DNA of 64,000 nt from Anaerocolumna sedimenticola. GTDB lineage: Bacteria > Bacillota > Clostridia > Lachnospirales > Lachnospiraceae. The stretch's first letter is position 1, and each line of letters begins with the position of its first letter. A program made the position numbers and the translations under genes. Below are positions 39,090-48,082 of the stretch, piece after piece. The notes beneath the pieces are model-generated. The model saw nothing but the letters and a program-made list of their open reading frames with translations. It was not told the origin of the DNA and did not search any database. The stretch spans positions 3,179,501-3,243,500 of the forward strand of contig NZ_CP048000.1 in the NCBI RefSeq assembly GCF_009931695.1, in the 5' to 3' direction.

Positions 39090-39281
39090 ATGGAACAAAA
39101 AAGATTGTACAGATCTAATTCAAACAAAATGATTGCAGGTGTATGCGGTGGTATTGCTGAGTACATTAATCTTGATCCGACGGTAGTCAGATTATTATGG
39201 GTTTTATTATGTTTCATGGGTGGCACAGGTGTTATTGCTTATATTATTGCAGCAATCATTATGCCAAATCAATATCAATAA
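39090..39281 (+). CDS. PspC-domain protein
   Basis: A 63-residue protein that is a single PspC domain: RLYRSNSNKMIAGVCGGIAEYINLDPTVVRLLWVLLCFMGGTGVIAYIIAAIIMP, with an amphipathic start and two hydrophobic segments. PspC proteins take part in envelope stress signalling at the membrane. AGGAGG is 8 bases before the ATG and the gene closes the padR operon, followed by a terminator. Confidence 0.93.
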   Translation: MEQKRLYRSNSNKMIAGVCGGIAEYINLDPTVVRLLWVLLCFMGGTGVIAYIIAAIIMPNQYQ

Positions 39282-39343
39282 TTAAAGACTTTAATGAAAA
39301 TGAAAGAATAATCAATACCAAAGGGAGCTTACTAAAGCTTTGC

Positions 39344-39392
39344 AAACCTTCAAACTGATGTAAAATAAAATTACTCAGTTTGGAGGTTTTTT
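39344..39392 (+). terminator. Terminator after the PspC gene
   Basis: AAACCTTCAAACTGA (39344-39358) pairs with TCAGTTTGGAGGTTT (39375-39389), followed by T. Confidence 0.85.
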
Positions 39393-39439
39393 ACTTTAAA
39401 TAGTGTATATGACTCAGAAAAATAGTATAAGTAAAAGTA

Positions 39440-39483
39440 AACTCCCTAAAGAGCATGATAAATCATGATTTAGGGAGTTTTTT
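39440..39483. terminator. Second hairpin between convergent genes
   Basis: AACTCCCTAAA (39440-39450) pairs with TTTAGGGAGTT (39469-39479), enclosing CATGA/TCATG, followed by T on the plus strand. It may terminate from both sides. Confidence 0.7.
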
Positions 39484-39519
39484 CAATAAAAGTTATTATT
39501 ATAATTTTGTGTATACTTT

Positions 39520-40362
39520 TTACTTACGGTTATATTCGATTTTAACATTATTACCGTCAAAATATAAAAAGTCACCCTCTGGATAGTGCCATACTGCCTG
39601 CAGAACATTAGGACAGCGTAATCCGTTAACAAGTCTGTAGTCACTTAAAATAGCTGACCATTCTGCCTCTCTTTGTGTACCGTCCATATCCGTAGAGGTT
39701 CTGTCTTTTGTGCGGAATGAAAGCATTTCTCCCTTTTCATTAAAAGTAAATATACCTTCCGCAGATAATCCGTAACATGTTATAACGGCTTTCGCATGAG
39801 TATCATCGATTTCTTCCCAGGTGATATAATCCTGTAAGGCCGCGCTGGGTACAATAAGGCATTCGGACAGAAAAGTTACGAGGCAAGCTTTATCCATGGC
39901 TTCTCCGCGTTGATCAAATAAGGTAATAAGTTTAGCAAGTACCCCTTTCATACTTCCGATTCCCTTTTGATAAGAATCAAATCCCTCAAAAGGGATACCA
40001 TACATAGAGGAGTCAATCAAGGCAAAACGTTCCGGTTTTTTTATAAAGTTATATTGGGTATAATCAATTTTAAGCTTGGATTTTTTTCCCCCTTTTATCA
40101 TATAGAAGTCAACGTTCTTAAAAGTTGCTTTCATATATGTCATTTTAGGTAAACCAATATAACCGCAGTAGCGGAAATATCTTTGAACCGGTGCCGGAAG
40201 ATGTTTCATATCTTCTTCGGTTATACTTCCATGTTCACTGGTTATTTCAGATATTTTTGTTTTCATTAACCTGTGAAATACGCTTTTTGTTTTAGAATAT
40301 GGTATTTGAAAAAATATTACAATAAAAACAATCAATAAAACTGCAATGGTTATAACATACAT
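39520..40362 (-). CDS. Membrane-anchored protein of the DUF6920/DUF6544 type
   Basis: A 280-residue protein with a single N-terminal membrane helix (MYVITIAVLLIVFIVIFFQI) and a large soluble domain. LPAPVQRYFRYCGYIG, WEEIDDTHAKAVITCYGLSAEGIFTFNEKGE and DGTQREAEWSAILSDYRLVNGLRCP are typical of the uncharacterised DUF6920/6544 family. The start at 40362 has GGAGG 9 bases upstream; an upstream ATG would overlap the marR end. It is cotranscribed with the MarR regulator. Function unknown. Confidence 0.8.
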   Translation of the reverse strand: MYVITIAVLLIVFIVIFFQIPYSKTKSVFHRLMKTKISEITSEHGSITEEDMKHLPAPVQRYFRYCGYIGLPKMTYMKATFKNVDFYMIKGGKKSKLKIDYTQYNFIKKPERFALIDSSMYGIPFEGFDSYQKGIGSMKGVLAKLITLFDQRGEAMDKACLVTFLSECLIVPSAALQDYITWEEIDDTHAKAVITCYGLSAEGIFTFNEKGEMLSFRTKDRTSTDMDGTQREAEWSAILSDYRLVNGLRCPNVLQAVWHYPEGDFLYFDGNNVKIEYNRK

Positions 40363-40366
40363 AAAT

Positions 40367-40843
40367 TTATTCCTCCCACTCTTTAAATTCATAATTTATC
40401 TCCATTTCCTTTACAGTATTGCTTAACATTTCGATACCGGAATATAATCCATTCAGAAGATCGGCAGGAAAACCTGTAAACAATTCTTCTATAAATTTGA
40501 TTTCTTTATTTTCGCGTTTTTTTAAATATTCCTTACAATTACAGGTAAGCTCCAATCTAAGAATTCTGGCATCCTGGGAATCTTTTTTTAAAATAAGGAA
40601 TCCTTCCCGTTCCAATATTAAAGCCATTTTTTTGATATTCTGTCTGGAATTACCGATCTGTGCCGCGACTTCGCTTAAAGTAGGGGCTTCATTCGTATAC
40701 TTAGTTAAACCGGCAAGTAATAGCCACTGTTTTACCGTAAGATTTTTATCAAGTTTATCACCAAGAATCTGCAGTCTGTTAGCCAAGGTAAATATGGAAC
40801 CAAAAACATAAGCCTTTTTATCAATTGAATCCACTAAAATCAT
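40367..40843 (-). CDS. MarR-family regulator
   Basis: A 158-residue MarR protein with the winged HTH (PTLSEVAAQIGNSRQNIKKMALILEREGFLILKKDSQDARILRLELT). The wing motif KDSQDARILRL is intact. It is first in a two-gene operon with the DUF6920-type protein. Two near-identical palindromes in its promoter show probable autorepression. The ligand is not evident. Confidence 0.9.
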   Translation of the reverse strand: MILVDSIDKKAYVFGSIFTLANRLQILGDKLDKNLTVKQWLLLAGLTKYTNEAPTLSEVAAQIGNSRQNIKKMALILEREGFLILKKDSQDARILRLELTCNCKEYLKKRENKEIKFIEELFTGFPADLLNGLYSGIEMLSNTVKEMEINYEFKEWEE

Positions 40844-40857
40844 CCCTTTCCCTTTAT

Positions 40858-40902
40858 GTAACTGGTTACCTTTATTATATGTAACAGGTTACCTTTTGTC
40901 AA
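40858..40902 (-). promoter_or_regulatory. marR promoter with two palindromic operators
   Basis: On the minus strand TTGACA (40897-40902) and TATAAT (40874-40879) are 17 bases apart. GTAACAGGTTAC (40881-40892) lies between them and GTAACTGGTTAC (40858-40869) lies just downstream. Both are 12-bp palindromes with the same flank, 23 bases apart, about two DNA turns. Confidence 0.85.
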
Positions 40903-41027
40903 GGATAATTTTTCATGTATTTACATCCGAAAATAATTATGGTAGAGTATTTTAAAGAAAGAAATGGTATAAGGAAAGAAAATTTGGGTTAATTTATAAA
41001 AGACCCAAAGATTGAATGGAGGAACTT

Positions 41028-42800
41028 ATGAAAAAGTTAATTGATTTAATTGCTGATGAATTAATGCAGGCATTTGAAAAGAAAGGTTATGACGGAAAGT
41101 ATGGTATGGTTACCTTATCCAACAGACCTGATTTATGCCAATATCAGTGTAACGGTGCATTAGTGGCGGCAAAACTATATAAAAAGGCTCCCATCATGAT
41201 TGCAAATGAAGTTGTGGACAGTTTAAAGGATAACAAAACATTTGATAAAATTGAAGCAATTATGCCGGGATTTATTAATATTACTTTAAATACTGCTTAT
41301 CTGGCGGAATATTTAAATAAGATGAGTAAGGCAGAACAATACGGCTGTGAAAAAGCAGAGAATCCGGAGACTATAGTTATTGATTACGGCGGTGCCAATA
41401 TAGCAAAACCGCTTCATGTCGGCCACCTTCGCTCAGCAATCATCGGAGAAAGTATTAAACGGATTAGCAGATATTTAGGCCATAATGTAATCGGTGATGT
41501 ACATCTGGGAGATTGGGGTCTGCAGATGGGATTAATTATTTCGGAGCTTAAGAAAAGACAGCCGGATTTAGTTTATTTTGACGAAAATTATACCGGAGAA
41601 TATCCCAAAGAAGCACCCTTTACCATATCCGAGTTAGAAGAAATATATCCTGCCGCTAACGAATATTCCAAAAACCACCCGGAATTTAAGGAAGAAGCGA
41701 AAAGTGCCACGTTTCAGCTGCAAAACGGTAACCGTGGGTATAATGCTCTCTGGAATCATATTCTTAATGTATCGGTATCAGATTTAAAGAAGAATTATGA
41801 TAATCTCAATGTTACTTTTGATTTATGGAAAAAGGAAAGTGATGCACAACCTTATATTCCCGATATGATAACTTACTTAAAAGAAAATAATTATACCAGA
41901 ATCAGTGAGGGTGCTTTAGTTGTAGATGTGAAAGAGGATACGGATACAAAAGAATTTCCGCCCTGTATGATTCTTAAATCCGACGGTGCAACGCTCTATA
42001 ATACCACGGATTTGGCTACCATGGTGGAACGCAGGAAATTATTCGATCCGGATGCCATTACTTATATTGTTGATAAAAGGCAGGAACTTTATTTTGAAAC
42101 CGTGTTCCGCTGTGCAAAAAAGACAAAACTGTTAGAGGAGAAGGTTAAACTTACCTTTTTAGGATTTGGCACCATGAATGGTAAGGACGGTAAACCTTTT
42201 AAGACCAGGGACGGCGGAGTAATGCGTCTTGAGAACCTGATTCAGAATATTAATGATGCCGTATATGACAAAATGATGGAAAACCGTGAAATGTCTGAAG
42301 AAGAAGCAAAAGGTATTGCCAAGAAAGTCGGATTGGCAGCATTAAAATACGGTGATTTATCTAATCAGACATCAAAAGATTATATCTTTGATATTGACCG
42401 CTTTATATCCTTTGAGGGAAATACAGGTCCTTATATTTTATATACGATTGTACGAATCAAATCAATTCTGATGAAATACAAGGAATTAACCGGAAGTGAC
42501 TTAAACGATACCGGAAGTATCATTCCATCCGATATACCGGGAGAAATCAGTTTGATGCTTGAAGCTTCCAAATTTAATGATGTCATTGAGCATAGTTTTG
42601 AAGAAAATGCACCGAACAAAATTTGTCAGTATATTTATGATATAGCGAATGCATTTAACAGTTTTTATCACGAAAATAAAATTATTACCCAGGAGGATAA
42701 AGGGAAACAGAAATCCTGGATTTCCTTGATATCGTTAGTTCAGGGAATCCTGGAAACCTGTATTGATTTACTTGGTTTTGAAGCTCCGGATAGAATGTAA
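41028..42800 (+). CDS. argS: Arginyl-tRNA synthetase
   Basis: A 590-residue class I synthetase. The N-terminal tRNA D-loop binding domain precedes the catalytic core, with HVGHLRSAIIGESIKR as the HIGH motif. YIVDKRQELYFETVFRCAKK and the C-terminal DALR domain (RDRM-type end FEAPDRM) complete it. The KMSKS loop is degenerate, as usual for ArgRS. GGAGG at 41018-41022 supports the start at 41028 over the ATG 12 bases upstream. Ends with a terminator. Confidence 0.96.
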   Translation: MKKLIDLIADELMQAFEKKGYDGKYGMVTLSNRPDLCQYQCNGALVAAKLYKKAPIMIANEVVDSLKDNKTFDKIEAIMPGFINITLNTAYLAEYLNKMSKAEQYGCEKAENPETIVIDYGGANIAKPLHVGHLRSAIIGESIKRISRYLGHNVIGDVHLGDWGLQMGLIISELKKRQPDLVYFDENYTGEYPKEAPFTISELEEIYPAANEYSKNHPEFKEEAKSATFQLQNGNRGYNALWNHILNVSVSDLKKNYDNLNVTFDLWKKESDAQPYIPDMITYLKENNYTRISEGALVVDVKEDTDTKEFPPCMILKSDGATLYNTTDLATMVERRKLFDPDAITYIVDKRQELYFETVFRCAKKTKLLEEKVKLTFLGFGTMNGKDGKPFKTRDGGVMRLENLIQNINDAVYDKMMENREMSEEEAKGIAKKVGLAALKYGDLSNQTSKDYIFDIDRFISFEGNTGPYILYTIVRIKSILMKYKELTGSDLNDTGSIIPSDIPGEISLMLEASKFNDVIEHSFEENAPNKICQYIYDIANAFNSFYHENKIITQEDKGKQKSWISLISLVQGILETCIDLLGFEAPDRM

Positions 42801-42837
42801 TAAAAAAATGGCATAGTATAATACGGATATAATAATA

Positions 42838-42876
42838 GGTCGAAGAAGCCGATATAAGGACACTCTTCGGCCTTTT
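42838..42876 (+). terminator. Terminator after argS
   Basis: GGTCGAAGA (42838-42846) pairs with TCTTCGGCC (42864-42872) with one G-U pair, then four T. Confidence 0.75.
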
Positions 42877-42937
42877 ATACTTGTTGCATACTTTTAAAAG
42901 TGTTATAATAGGCCTTAATATTAAATAATTATGTCAT

Positions 42938-43079
42938 TAGGTAATTGCGAAGCTACATCATTGTATTTATATCCATGCAATTAATATAATTTCAGAGCTG
43001 AATTTTGCCCCAAAGGCAACTGAAGCTATGAAATTCGTATAATTGTATGGTATATTCTTTAAAGTTTCGTAATTACCTA
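42938..43079. repeat. 142-bp near-perfect palindrome, MITE-like
   Basis: TAGGTAATTGCGA (42938-42950) pairs with TCGTAATTACCTA (43067-43079), one mismatch. Inward, CCATGCAATTAATATAATTTC matches the complement of 43028-43050 with few mismatches, and TTGCC-CCAAA-GGCAA closes the tip (43005-43019). The whole segment folds as one long imperfect hairpin with no coding capacity. It could be a miniature inverted-repeat element or a structured RNA. Confidence 0.7.
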
Positions 43080-43107
43080 GATTGCATCATATTAGAGGAG
43101 CAGATTT

Positions 43108-44436
43108 ATGTACAGCAAAATATCAAAATTAGTAATATACCGTAATTTAGGACAAGACAGCATCTTATTTTCTCTGGCAGATGCCATAGAAGATTTAAGA
43201 AAATTACCGGCTGACCCAAAGGACCCTGCGTTAAGGGAGGCGGTAACAACTAAGATCTACATACAAATTAACCGCCTGCTGGATATTGCAACGGAATATG
43301 GTTTTGATCACAATTTATGGCATAATTATTTAGCGTATATTTTAGCCACCAATGAAAATCCCTTTAGTATAACCTGTGAGAAAGTCGGTAAAAGGGACGG
43401 TACGGTAAATCAATTTGCATGTGGCGACTTTAAGATATTTAAAGAGTTATTTGATTATGATTTCAGTAAGGTCGAACAGGAATTAGGGGTTAATTGTTTC
43501 AGCATTATTTTAAACTACCAGGCTGTTGCTAAAAACGGAAAAAGATATAATAAAAATGTAAGTGATAAGGTGCGTTTCTTAAGCAGTCAGATTGAACAGG
43601 CTAAAAATGAGGATGAAATATTAACGATCGTTACGGACTTTTACAGAGAATATGGTGTGGGCAAATTTGGTTTAAATAAAGCATTTCGTGTGAAACAGGA
43701 AGAAAGGAAAGTCGATTTATATCCGATTACCAATACGGATGATATTCGCTTATCGGATCTGGTGGGTTATGATATCCAAAAGAAAAAATTAATTGATAAC
43801 ACGGAAGCTTTTGTAGAGGGCAGAAAAGCAAATAATGTCCTTTTATTTGGTGACAGCGGAACCGGTAAATCCACCAGTGTTAAAGCTATTTTAAATGAGT
43901 ATTACAGCCGGGGCCTTAGAATGATTGAAATTTACAAGCATCAGTTTGAAGATTTGTCTTCCGTTATTGCACAGGTAAAAAACCGAAATTATAAATTCAT
44001 TATTTATATGGATGACCTGTCCTTTGAAGAATTTGAAATCGAATATAAATATCTGAAAGCGGTAATTGAGGGAGGACTGGAAACCAAACCGGATAATATT
44101 CTGATTTACGCAACATCCAACCGCAGGCATTTAATTCGGGAGACCTGGAGCGACCGTTCGGATATGTCCAAAGATGAGTTGCACCGTTCGGATACCATGC
44201 AGGAGAAATTGTCACTGGTTGCCAGATTTGGTATAACCATTAATTATTCGGCGCCGAATCAGAAAGAGTATTATGAAATTGTAAAAGGCCTGGCCAAGCA
44301 GATTGACGGGTTAACCTTAAGCGAAGAGGAATTATGTGCACAGGCTAATATGTGGGAAATGAGCCATGGCGGACGTTCCGGCAGAACAGCCCAGCAGTTT
44401 ATTAATTATCTGGCGGGCCAGGTAAAGGGCATATAG
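43108..44436 (+). CDS. AAA ATPase, DUF815 family
   Basis: A 442-residue ATP-binding protein. Walker [21 protein letters not shown] and Walker [16 protein letters not shown] are clear, with [17 protein letters not shown] as sensor region. The N-terminal 180 residues are helical without a known domain. DUF815 proteins are widespread AAA ATPases of unknown role. AGAGGAG precedes the ATG. It is flanked by the long palindrome upstream and a perfect terminator downstream, so it is monocistronic. Confidence 0.88.
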   Translation: MYSKISKLVIYRNLGQDSILFSLADAIEDLRKLPADPKDPALREAVTTKIYIQINRLLDIATEYGFDHNLWHNYLAYILATNENPFSITCEKVGKRDGTVNQFACGDFKIFKELFDYDFSKVEQELGVNCFSIILNYQAVAKNGKRYNKNVSDKVRFLSSQIEQAKNEDEILTIVTDFYREYGVGKFGLNKAFRVKQEERKVDLYPITNTDDIRLSDLVGYDIQKKKLIDNTEAFVEGRKANNVLLFGDSGTGKSTSVKAILNEYYSRGLRMIEIYKHQFEDLSSVIAQVKNRNYKFIIYMDDLSFEEFEIEYKYLKAVIEGGLETKPDNILIYATSNRRHLIRETWSDRSDMSKDELHRSDTMQEKLSLVARFGITINYSAPNQKEYYEIVKGLAKQIDGLTLSEEELCAQANMWEMSHGGRSGRTAQQFINYLAGQVKGI

Positions 44437-44464
44437 GTTCGAATAAATATCTGAAAAGTTATCA

Positions 44465-44508
44465 GTATCTAATTAATTCAAAATAGAATTAATTAGATAC
44501 TTTTTTTT
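44465..44508 (+). terminator. Terminator after the DUF815 gene
   Basis: GTATCTAATTAATTC (44465-44479) and GAATTAATTAGATAC (44486-44500) form a perfect 15-bp stem followed by eight T. Confidence 0.92.
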
Positions 44509-44534
44509 ATTTTTAGTTAAAACGTAAATGTTAT

Positions 44535-44611
44535 TGATAATTATTTTCAATTATTATATTGACATGTTTATGGAATAGACATATAATATTTGCAAATGAT
44601 AATCATTCGCA
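44535..44611 (+). promoter_or_regulatory. Fur-controlled promoter of the feo operon
   Basis: TTGACA (44559-44564) and TATAAT (44582-44587) are 17 bases apart. TGATAATTATTTTCA (44535-44549) matches the TGATAAT-N-ATTATCA Fur box at 13 of 14 arm positions, and TGATAATCATTCGCA (44597-44611) at 12. One box lies upstream of the -35 and one at the transcription start, a classical iron-repressed layout. Confidence 0.85.
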
Positions 44612-44636
44612 ATATAGTAGAAGGAGAGTGGAAATT

Positions 44637-44849
44637 ATGTCGTTAGCATTTGCAAATTTAGGAGAGACAAAAGTAATCGTTGATTTTACAGGAAAAGAGG
44701 ATGTAAAAAGACATCTGCAGGATATGGGTTTTGTAAAAGGTGAGAGCGTGAAATTGTTATCTGAGAATGAAAGCGGTATGATTCTCCTGGTAAAAGGTGT
44801 AAGAGTAGCAATAAATAAAGGATTGGCATCCAAAATTATGGTAGCTTAG
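44637..44849 (+). CDS. feoA: FeoA-domain protein, first copy
   Basis: A 70-residue FeoA (SH3-like fold): the HLQDMGFVKGESVKLLSE block and VRVAINKGLASKIMV end are typical. FeoA assists the FeoB ferrous iron transporter on the cytosolic face. The start at 44637 has AAGGAGAG 9 bases upstream and lies downstream of the Fur box; an in-frame TTG at 44559 is the -35 element. It is followed after 12 bases by a second feoA. Confidence 0.92.
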   Translation: MSLAFANLGETKVIVDFTGKEDVKRHLQDMGFVKGESVKLLSENESGMILLVKGVRVAINKGLASKIMVA

Positions 44850-44861
44850 GAGGAAAAAGAC

Positions 44862-45089
44862 ATGACATTAAGAGAATTAAAACCGGGACAGGAAGGTAAA
44901 GTAACCGGGATTGGAGAAAAGGGTCCCGTCAGACGCAGAATCATGGATATGGGTGTTACTCCGGGAGCTATTATCAAAGTTATTAAAGTTGCACCGTTAG
45001 GTGATCCGATTGAAGTGAATATCCGGGGATATGAGTTGAGTTTACGTAAAAATGAAGCAGAGCAGATTGAAATCAGTCAAAACTACTAG
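44862..45089 (+). CDS. feoA: FeoA-domain protein, second copy
   Basis: A 75-residue FeoA: TLRELKPGQEGKVTGIGEKGPVRRRIMDMGVTPGAIIKVIKVAPLGDPIEVNIRGYELSLRKNEA. This copy has the more canonical sequence, including the RRRIMDMG and GDPIEV blocks. Tandem feoA genes before feoB are common in Clostridia. TAGGAGG is 10 bases before the ATG. feoB follows after 23 bases. Confidence 0.95.
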   Translation: MTLRELKPGQEGKVTGIGEKGPVRRRIMDMGVTPGAIIKVIKVAPLGDPIEVNIRGYELSLRKNEAEQIEISQNY

Positions 45090-45112
45090 ATAATAATGAA
45101 GGAGAATTTAAA

Positions 45113-47145
45113 ATGAATTATTCCATAGCATTAGCAGGTAATCCTAACTGCGGTAAAACAACCTTATTTAACGAATTAACCGGTTCGAAGCAGCATGTTG
45201 GTAACTGGCCGGGTGTTACGGTTGATAAAAAAGAGGGTATTTACAAAAAGGACAAAGAGGTAACTATACTTGATTTGCCCGGTACCTATTCCTTATCACC
45301 TTATTCGGCAGAAGAGATCGTTGCCAGAGATTACATAGTGAAAGAAAAACCGAATGCAGTTATAAATATCGTTGACGGTACCAGTATGGAACGTAATCTA
45401 TATCTGACTTTGCAGATCCTTGAGACCCAGATTCCTGCTGTTATAGCTCTAAACATGATGGATGAAGTGGAAGCCAGAGGAGATGCAATCAACTGCGATA
45501 AATTATCTAAATTATTGGGCGTTAAGGTGATTCCAATTGTAGCACGTACCGGTAAAGGCTTAAAAGAACTTATGGATGCGGCCATAGATACTGCTAAGAA
45601 GGGTACGAAACCCGGAAGACTTAATATCTTTGATGGTAATATAGATTCTGCCATTTCCGGAATCGAAGAAATCTTAGAGGATAAAGATTCCGAGGAAAGG
45701 TTATGGAAGGCAGTTAAGATATTAGAAGGGGATGAAATTGTTACCAATAACCTTTCCGAATCCGTAAGAAGTCAAGTGGATGAAATTGTAAAAGAAGCAG
45801 AAAAACACGCGGATGGAGATACGGAAGCAAAGATTGCGGACTTACGATACCAGTTTATAGCTAAAACGGTTAAGGAATCCGTAAAGAAAAAACATATCGG
45901 ACATGTGGAAACCGTCTCCGATAAACTGGATAAAATACTAACCAACCGATTTCTTGCAATTCCATTATTTGCTGTTCTCATGTATGTAATGTTTGCCATA
46001 ACCTTTGGCGACAGTCCCATAGGAATCGGAGCCTGGCTGCAGGGATTGGTAACCGGGTTCTGGGATGGCCCCTTACTACAACTATAGAAGATTTTATTGT
46101 AAATGCCGGCGGTGCCGACTGGGCAGTTTCCTTAGTAGTAGATGGTATTTTAGCCGGCCTTGGCGGTGTAATATCTTTCCTGCCTCAAATATTAGTCTTA
46201 TTCTTGCTTATGTCCTTTATGGAAGACAGCGGTTATATGGCAAGAGTTGCGTTTGTTATGGACCGTATTTTCCGCAGATTTGGTCTATCAGGTAAATCTT
46301 TTATACCATTACTCATGGGTTTTGGCTGCTCCGTACCGGCTCTTATGGCTTCCAGAACACTTGAAAATGAAAAGGACAGAAGACTTACCATGATGATAAC
46401 TCCTTTTATGTCATGCGGTGCGAAATTACCGATTTATCTTATGTTTGCAGCTACCCTCTTTCCGAATGATAATCAGACCATTGTGGTTTACTCTATTTAT
46501 TTACTTGGTTTAGCCGTAGCTATCTTAAGTGGTATTATTTTAAGTAGAACAATGTTTAAAGGTGACATTTCCAATTTTATAATGGAACTTCCTCAATACA
46601 GAATACCAACCTTAAGAAGTATATTAATTCATGCCTGGGATAAGGTAAAAGGATTTGCCATTAAAGCGGGTACTATCATTTTTACTTCCACAGTTTTAAT
46701 CTGGCTGTTATCAAACTTCAACTTCAGTGGTATGTGTGATATGGAAGACAGCTTTTTAGCTTATATCGGAAATGCATTTAAGTTCCTTTTTATTCCGCTT
46801 GGTTTTGGTAACTGGAGAGCTGCGGTGGGAACATTTACCGGATTTATTGCAAAGGAAAATATTGTTTCGACTTTTGGCATTTTATTTGGTGCATCTGATG
46901 ATGTGGCAGCTGCCGCAGCAGAAGGAAGTGCAGTACTTCCCGGGGTTGCAGATGTATTTACTAAAGTTTCCGCTTATTCCTACATGGCTTTCAACTTATT
47001 ATGTATGCCTTGCTTTGCAACGGTAGGTACTATGAGAAGAGAAATGGGATCTTTAAAATGGACATTAAAAACCATAAGCTTTCAGATGTTAACTGCCTGG
47101 ATAGTAGCATTTTTTATTTATAATATAGGAAATATCATCTTTTAA
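45113..47145 (+). pseudogene. feoB: Ferrous iron transporter FeoB, interrupted by one frameshift
   Basis: Two frames together give a 677-residue FeoB. The first (45113-46087) has the G domain: GNPNCGKTTLFNELTG, GVTVDKKEG, DLPGTYSLSPYS and NMMDEVEARG, then the linker and first membrane helix (LFAVLMYVMFAITFG). It ends wrongly after FWDGPLLQL. Reading resumes as TTTIEDFIVNAGGADWAV and continues through the Gate motifs (GFGCSVPALMASRTLE, CGAKLPIYL). One extra C in the CCCC run at 46069-46072 restores the frame. The intact protein imports Fe2+ across the membrane. Neighbours and Fur boxes suggest an active operon, so a sequence error is likely. Confidence 0.9.
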
Positions 47146-47208
47146 CTTTACAAGTAATTCCCCGCAAAGAATCTAATTGCCTTATAAGCGGGCGGATGGG
47201 AGTGAACT

Positions 47209-47748
47209 ATGAAAATGAAGTCAGATAAGGAACCGATTTTAGTTAAGATTCATAAAAAAGAAATGATTATAGATCAGCTGCGCAAGAGAGGTTACCGAAT
47301 AACGGAACAAAGACGGCTGCTAATTGATACCATACTGGAAGATGAGTGTTCCAGCTGCAAAGAGATTTATTATAAAGCTGTGAAAAAGGACAACACAGTA
47401 GGTATCGCAACTGTGTACCGAATGGTTAAAACCCTGGAAGATTTAGGTGTTATAAACCGCAAGAACCTTTATTTAATTAATTATGAAAATCTTGAATTAA
47501 AGCAGGAACAGCAGATTATTTTTGTTGATGAAAAGACCAATCATGCAGTTAATTTAAATAAAGGAGAATGGTTTGAACTTCTGAAAAAGGAACTTATGAA
47601 GCAGGGGTTTGATGTTCAAAATCTTTCCGTAGTCATTAAAAATGAAAAGAAAGCAGAGGAGGAAAAATGCGATGATCAATTATATCATAGCTGCCACTGT
47701 AACAATTTTGGTTGTAAGTATCATTGTAAGAAGCGTGATGTCTCATAA
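47209..47748 (+). CDS. Fur-family regulator in the feo operon
   Basis: A 179-residue Fur-family protein. The HTH region is RKRGYRITEQRRLLIDTILEDECSSCKEIYYKAVKKDNTVGIATVYRMVKTLEDLGVINR. The dimerisation half is shortened and lacks the His-rich metal motif HHDH, so metal sensing may differ. The last 26 codons overlap the FeoB-associated gene in another frame and yield a Cys/His-rich tail (CDDQLYHSCHCNNFGCKYHC). One more A in the run at 47663-47667 would instead end the protein at EEEKMR, so the tail may be an artefact. Confidence 0.85.
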   Translation: MKMKSDKEPILVKIHKKEMIIDQLRKRGYRITEQRRLLIDTILEDECSSCKEIYYKAVKKDNTVGIATVYRMVKTLEDLGVINRKNLYLINYENLELKQEQQIIFVDEKTNHAVNLNKGEWFELLKKELMKQGFDVQNLSVVIKNEKKAEEEKCDDQLYHSCHCNNFGCKYHCKKRDVS

Positions 47749-47821
47749 AAAAGGAATTCAATCAGGCTGCAATTGCAGCGGTTGCAGCGGCTGTGGTATG
47801 GAAAAAAAGGAAAATACCTAA
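47672..47821 (+). CDS. FeoB-associated Cys-rich membrane protein
   Basis: A 49-residue protein: INYIIAATVTILVVSIIVRSV is one membrane helix, followed by HKKGIQSGCNCSGCSGCGMEKK, the Cys-rich tail of the FeoB-associated family. GAGGAGGA (47656-47663) lies 8 bases before the ATG. It overlaps the end of the fur-like gene in another frame. The family is found next to feoB in Firmicutes and may handle iron or an Fe-S cluster at the membrane. Confidence 0.88.
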   Translation: MINYIIAATVTILVVSIIVRSVMSHKKGIQSGCNCSGCSGCGMEKKENT

Positions 47822-47917
47822 ATTAAAATACAGTATTAGTTTATTTTAAATTAATTAACAGGATTGAAAAGATACAATGATTTTTTAAAATAAGAATAAT
47901 CAAAAAAGAGAAAATCC

Positions 47918-48027
47918 AAAAATAAAGGATATTCAAAGATTATATAATCATCATCTCTGATTCGGTTGGCTTTCTAAGCCTGATACAAAAAGATATGATT
48001 ACATAGTTTTGAAATATCCTTATTTTT
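47918..48027. repeat. 110-bp imperfect palindrome between convergent genes
   Basis: AAAAATAAAGGATATTCAAA (47918-47937) is complementary to 48008-48027 with a one-base offset. Inward, TAATCAT-CATCT matches AGA-TATGATTA and GGCT-TTCTA-AGCC forms the tip. It lies between the feo operon and the lacI gene and may terminate both. Confidence 0.6.
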
Positions 48028-48082
48028 AATTCTAATGACACGAACCGGACAGTGGAGCCTTTCCGCTTCAGAATAATGGCTT

